15,721 bases of DNA from Alphaproteobacteria bacterium. GTDB taxonomy: Bacteria; Pseudomonadota; Alphaproteobacteria; G02398745; G023898745. The notes beneath the pieces were generated by a model. The model was not told where the DNA came from, made no database searches, and worked only from the letters and a program-made list of their open reading frames with translations. Made by a program: the position numbers and the translations under genes. The stretch covers positions 1 to 15,721 of the forward strand of contig DAHXKW010000111.1 of the NCBI GenBank assembly GCA_027366195.1, read 5' to 3'. Each line of letters opens with the position of its first letter. Position 1 is the first letter of the stretch. Of this stretch, positions 13,820 through 15,721 are shown in pieces.

Positions 13820-13868
13820 TTTCGTTAATAATTGGGATGTAAAGGGTATAGCCCATCATAACTAAGAA

Positions 13869-14495
13869 TCAGTTGGTTTGAATAGCAAGGTGGCCGATGA
13901 AGTTTTCTGAGATATCCATTTTTTTGTAGGTTGTATTGTTGGTATCTAAAGGTTTAGTTATGTTTGAAAAACCAAAGCTGTGAAGTTTTAAATAAGCTTC
14001 TTTTTGTGTCCATAAAACAAAAAAATCCAGTTCATTTTTTATTTTTTTTCGTTCAGAGTCGGGGAAAATTTTTTTGACAATATTTTGATAATTAATATCT
14101 AGGTCAATTTTTTGAACATCAATACCCACAGGTCTATTAAAGGACCAGGTAATAATCCATAGATTATCAGAGTGAGAGACGTTGAAATGTAGTGATTCGT
14201 TAGGTAGCTGTGGTTTTGTCTTTCTGTTGATTAGAAGAGATTCAGGAGGTTTTTCTAAGACTTCGCCTAATATAGTTCGTGTTAAAAAAAACGACCAATA
14301 CTTCTGTAGGCGTATTTTAGGATCTGTAATTTTTGTGATTGTTGATAATTCGTTTAGGCTCAAACAGGAGTCTGTTAAATTGGCTGGTATATTAGATGGT
14401 AACCAATAAGCTAAAACGCTTATGTCATCAAACTGATTTTGATAAGCGACGGACAGGTGGGTTTTTTGCACTTGATACTCGTGGTAACTTACCAT
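13869..14495 (-). CDS. Sfp/AcpT-type 4'-phosphopantetheinyl transferase
   Basis: This enzyme transfers phosphopantetheine from CoA to a carrier protein. Family motifs in the 208-aa protein are FNVSHSD (104-110), VGIDV (123-127) with D126 as a Mg ligand, and WTQKEAYLK (162-170) with K165 and E166, the W-x-x-KE-A-x-x-K signature. The residue usually Glu after 'GIDV' is Gln (Q128), a variation that should be tolerable but may alter metal binding. It sits between ftsH and mfd in the same direction. Its ATG 14495 lies 20 bp after the in-frame ftsH stop, but inside the displaced ftsH C-terminal frame. No Shine-Dalgarno is seen, so it may depend on translation from ftsH. Its target, ordinary ACP or a secondary-metabolite carrier, cannot be told here. 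Confidence 0.85.
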   Translation of the reverse strand: MVSYHEYQVQKTHLSVAYQNQFDDISVLAYWLPSNIPANLTDSCLSLNELSTITKITDPKIRLQKYWSFFLTRTILGEVLEKPPESLLINRKTKPQLPNESLHFNVSHSDNLWIITWSFNRPVGIDVQKIDLDINYQNIVKKIFPDSERKKIKNELDFFVLWTQKEAYLKLHSFGFSNITKPLDTNNTTYKKMDISENFIGHLAIQTN

Positions 14496-14600
14496 TTTTT
14501 AATAGATATTTTACTTCATTCAGATCTAATGTTTCTCGCTGTAGTAACGCCATGGCAAGTAATCTTACCTCTTCTTTTTTCTCTTCCATGAGTTTTTTTT
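14428..14600 (-). other. Displaced FtsH C-terminal coding segment after an A8 frameshift site
   Basis: If one A is removed from the eight at 14593-14600, translation continues as LMEEKKEEVRLLAMALL, QRETLDLNEVKYLLKNGKLP and then a short Pro/Arg tail to a TGA at 14428-14430. This is the standard end of the FtsH peptidase domain ('LA.aLLerETLd..Ev..ll.g'), so the coding content is intact and one base is out of register. The segment overlaps the start of the phosphopantetheinyl transferase gene by 68 bp. Confidence 0.85.
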
Positions 14601-15721
14601 GCACGTAGGTAGCAATGGTTTAAAATTCGGTCGACTTCGGCATCAAGTTTTTGAAGTGTTCTTTCAGAAAAAGCATAATCCCGACGATACCCAGCATCAT
14701 CCATGACTTGGTAATTTTGGAATACGGGTGTATCTTCAGAATCAATGGTTAAAGCATATTCCATAACCATGTTTCGAGCCCGAGCAGTTGCTTGTTCAAT
14801 ATCATTTGATGCACCGGCTGTTGTTAAGTCTTCGCCAAAGAACATGTGTTCAGCAACACGGCCTCCCATAGAAACAATAATGCTCGCAATCATCTCCTGA
14901 CGTGAAAATAATAGTTGATCTCTTTCTGGTAACTGTACGACCATACCTAACGCAGATCCTCTTGGGATAATAGTGACTTTATGGACCGGTTTAGCTCCCG
15001 GTGTGTAGAGCGCTAAAATTGCATGGCCGGCTTCGTGATGAGCGACCATATCACGTTCTTTTGCATCCATAAGCCAAGAGCGTCTTTCTGATCCCATAAT
15101 GATTTTATCTTTTGCAGATTCTAAATCTTGCTGAGAAACAGCGAGTTGATTTTTACGTGCCGCTAATAAAGCAGCCTCGTTGATAACGTTAGCCAAATCA
15201 GCGCCAGAAAATCCAGGTGTTCCACGAGCAATTGTACGCAAGTTAACATTGGGGAATAGCGGAACATTCCGTGCATGGACACCTAGAATTTTCTCACGGC
15301 CATCTACGTCTGGGATAGATACGCTAATGCGTCTATCAAAACGGCCAGGTCTTAGTAAGGCTTTATCTAATATGTCAGGACGGTTTGTTGCGGCAACGAC
15401 GATAATTCCTTGATTTTGTTCAAACCCATCCATTTCAACAAGAAGTTGGTTAAGAGTTTGCTCACGTTCTTCATGGCCGCCAGAAAATCCGTTATGACGT
15501 CTACGCCCGACAGCGTCAATTTCATCAATGAAAATAATGCAGGGAGCATTGCGTTTAGCTTGTTCAAACATATCTCGTACACGACTGGCGCCAACACCAA
15601 CAAATACTTCCACGAAATCAGAACCTGAAATGTTGAAAAACATAACTCCCGCTTCGCCAGCAATCGCTCTGGCAAGAAGGGTTTTTCCATTTCCAGGAGG
15701 ACCTGAAAGTAAAACACCACG
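14516..15721 (-). CDS. ftsH: ATP-dependent zinc metalloprotease FtsH, partial, frameshifted near the C-terminus
   Basis: FtsH is the membrane-anchored AAA+ protease that degrades unneeded membrane proteins and regulators such as LpxC. The window begins inside the AAA domain at RGVLLSGPPGNGKT (Walker A, 15721 inward). CIIFIDEIDAVGRRR (Walker B), NRPDILDKALLRPGRFDRR (second region of homology), HHEAGHA (zinc HExxH) and AGASNDIEQAT (third zinc ligand Asp) follow. The N-terminal membrane part lies beyond the right edge. After LNHCYLRAKK the reading frame turns into a non-family tail of 26 residues, ending at 14516, because of an A8 run at 14593-14600. The catalytic domains are complete, so the protein may still work. 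The tail is continued correctly in another frame (14428..14592). Confidence 0.93.
   Translation of the reverse strand, partial: RGVLLSGPPGNGKTLLARAIAGEAGVMFFNISGSDFVEVFVGVGASRVRDMFEQAKRNAPCIIFIDEIDAVGRRRHNGFSGGHEEREQTLNQLLVEMDGFEQNQGIIVVAATNRPDILDKALLRPGRFDRRISVSIPDVDGREKILGVHARNVPLFPNVNLRTIARGTPGFSGADLANVINEAALLAARKNQLAVSQQDLESAKDKIIMGSERRSWLMDAKERDMVAHHEAGHAILALYTPGAKPVHKVTIIPRGSALGMVVQLPERDQLLFSRQEMIASIIVSMGGRVAEHMFFGEDLTTAGASNDIEQATARARNMVMEYALTIDSEDTPVFQNYQVMDDAGYRRDYAFSERTLQKLDAEVDRILNHCYLRAKKTHGREKRRGKITCHGVTTARNIRSE

Noticed and set aside
15367..15720. Alternative minus-strand frame of 117 codons across ftsH
   Set aside because: It overlaps the AAA domain in another frame and has no domain of its own; the ftsH frame shows Walker A and B.

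Overview
The window looks like part of an AT-rich alphaproteobacterial chromosome, most likely from a host-associated or intracellular lineage such as Holosporales. The lineage is inferred, not shown. It rests on the alphaproteobacterial form of DksA (one Cys left in the zinc-finger region), a Nfu_N+NifU scaffold protein, alphaproteobacterial-type FtsH and shikimate kinase sequences, fragments of two secretion systems, several eroded genes, and GC-rich palindromic repeats in AT-rich spacers.

Layout. The left part, to about 7.7 kb, is entirely minus strand. Reading from right to left it holds a BspA-like repeat protein, then an operon nfu - lytic transglycosylase - TraF-like - lpxA, a palindromic repeat pair, dksA, an unknown multi-pass membrane protein, fabH, and the start of a YgjP/DUF45-type metallopeptidase that leaves the left edge and lacks its normal N-terminus. 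An AT-rich divergent spacer follows. Then come tssG (plus), aroK-like (minus) and tRNA-Asn (minus, with a near-consensus promoter). Two plus-strand genes come next: a degenerate staphylococcal-nuclease-like protein and a LysM/degenerate-LytM envelope protein. The right part is a minus-strand run ftsH - Sfp-type phosphopantetheinyl transferase - mfd, with ftsH leaving the right edge.

How the genes fit together. The core genes serve the cell envelope (lpxA, fabH, NlpD-like, ftsH), Fe-S assembly (nfu), the stringent response (dksA) and transcription-repair coupling (mfd). Between them lie single pieces of larger machines: one T6SS baseplate gene (tssG), and a transglycosylase plus TraF-like pair from an F-type conjugation system coupled behind nfu.

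Several genes show decay or change that can be read from the sequence. The ftsH 3' end is shifted by an A8 run, and the expected C-terminus continues in another frame. Mfd lacks its whole UvrB-like N-terminal third. The shikimate kinase keeps its ATP site but has lost three shikimate-contact positions. The TraF-like protein lacks CxxC, and the LytM and SNase-like domains lack their catalytic residues. I see no CRISPR array, no transposase and no clearly new multi-gene system. The strongest leads are the ftsH frameshift, the altered aroK, the truncated mfd, and a shared upstream element at dksA and the unknown membrane protein.
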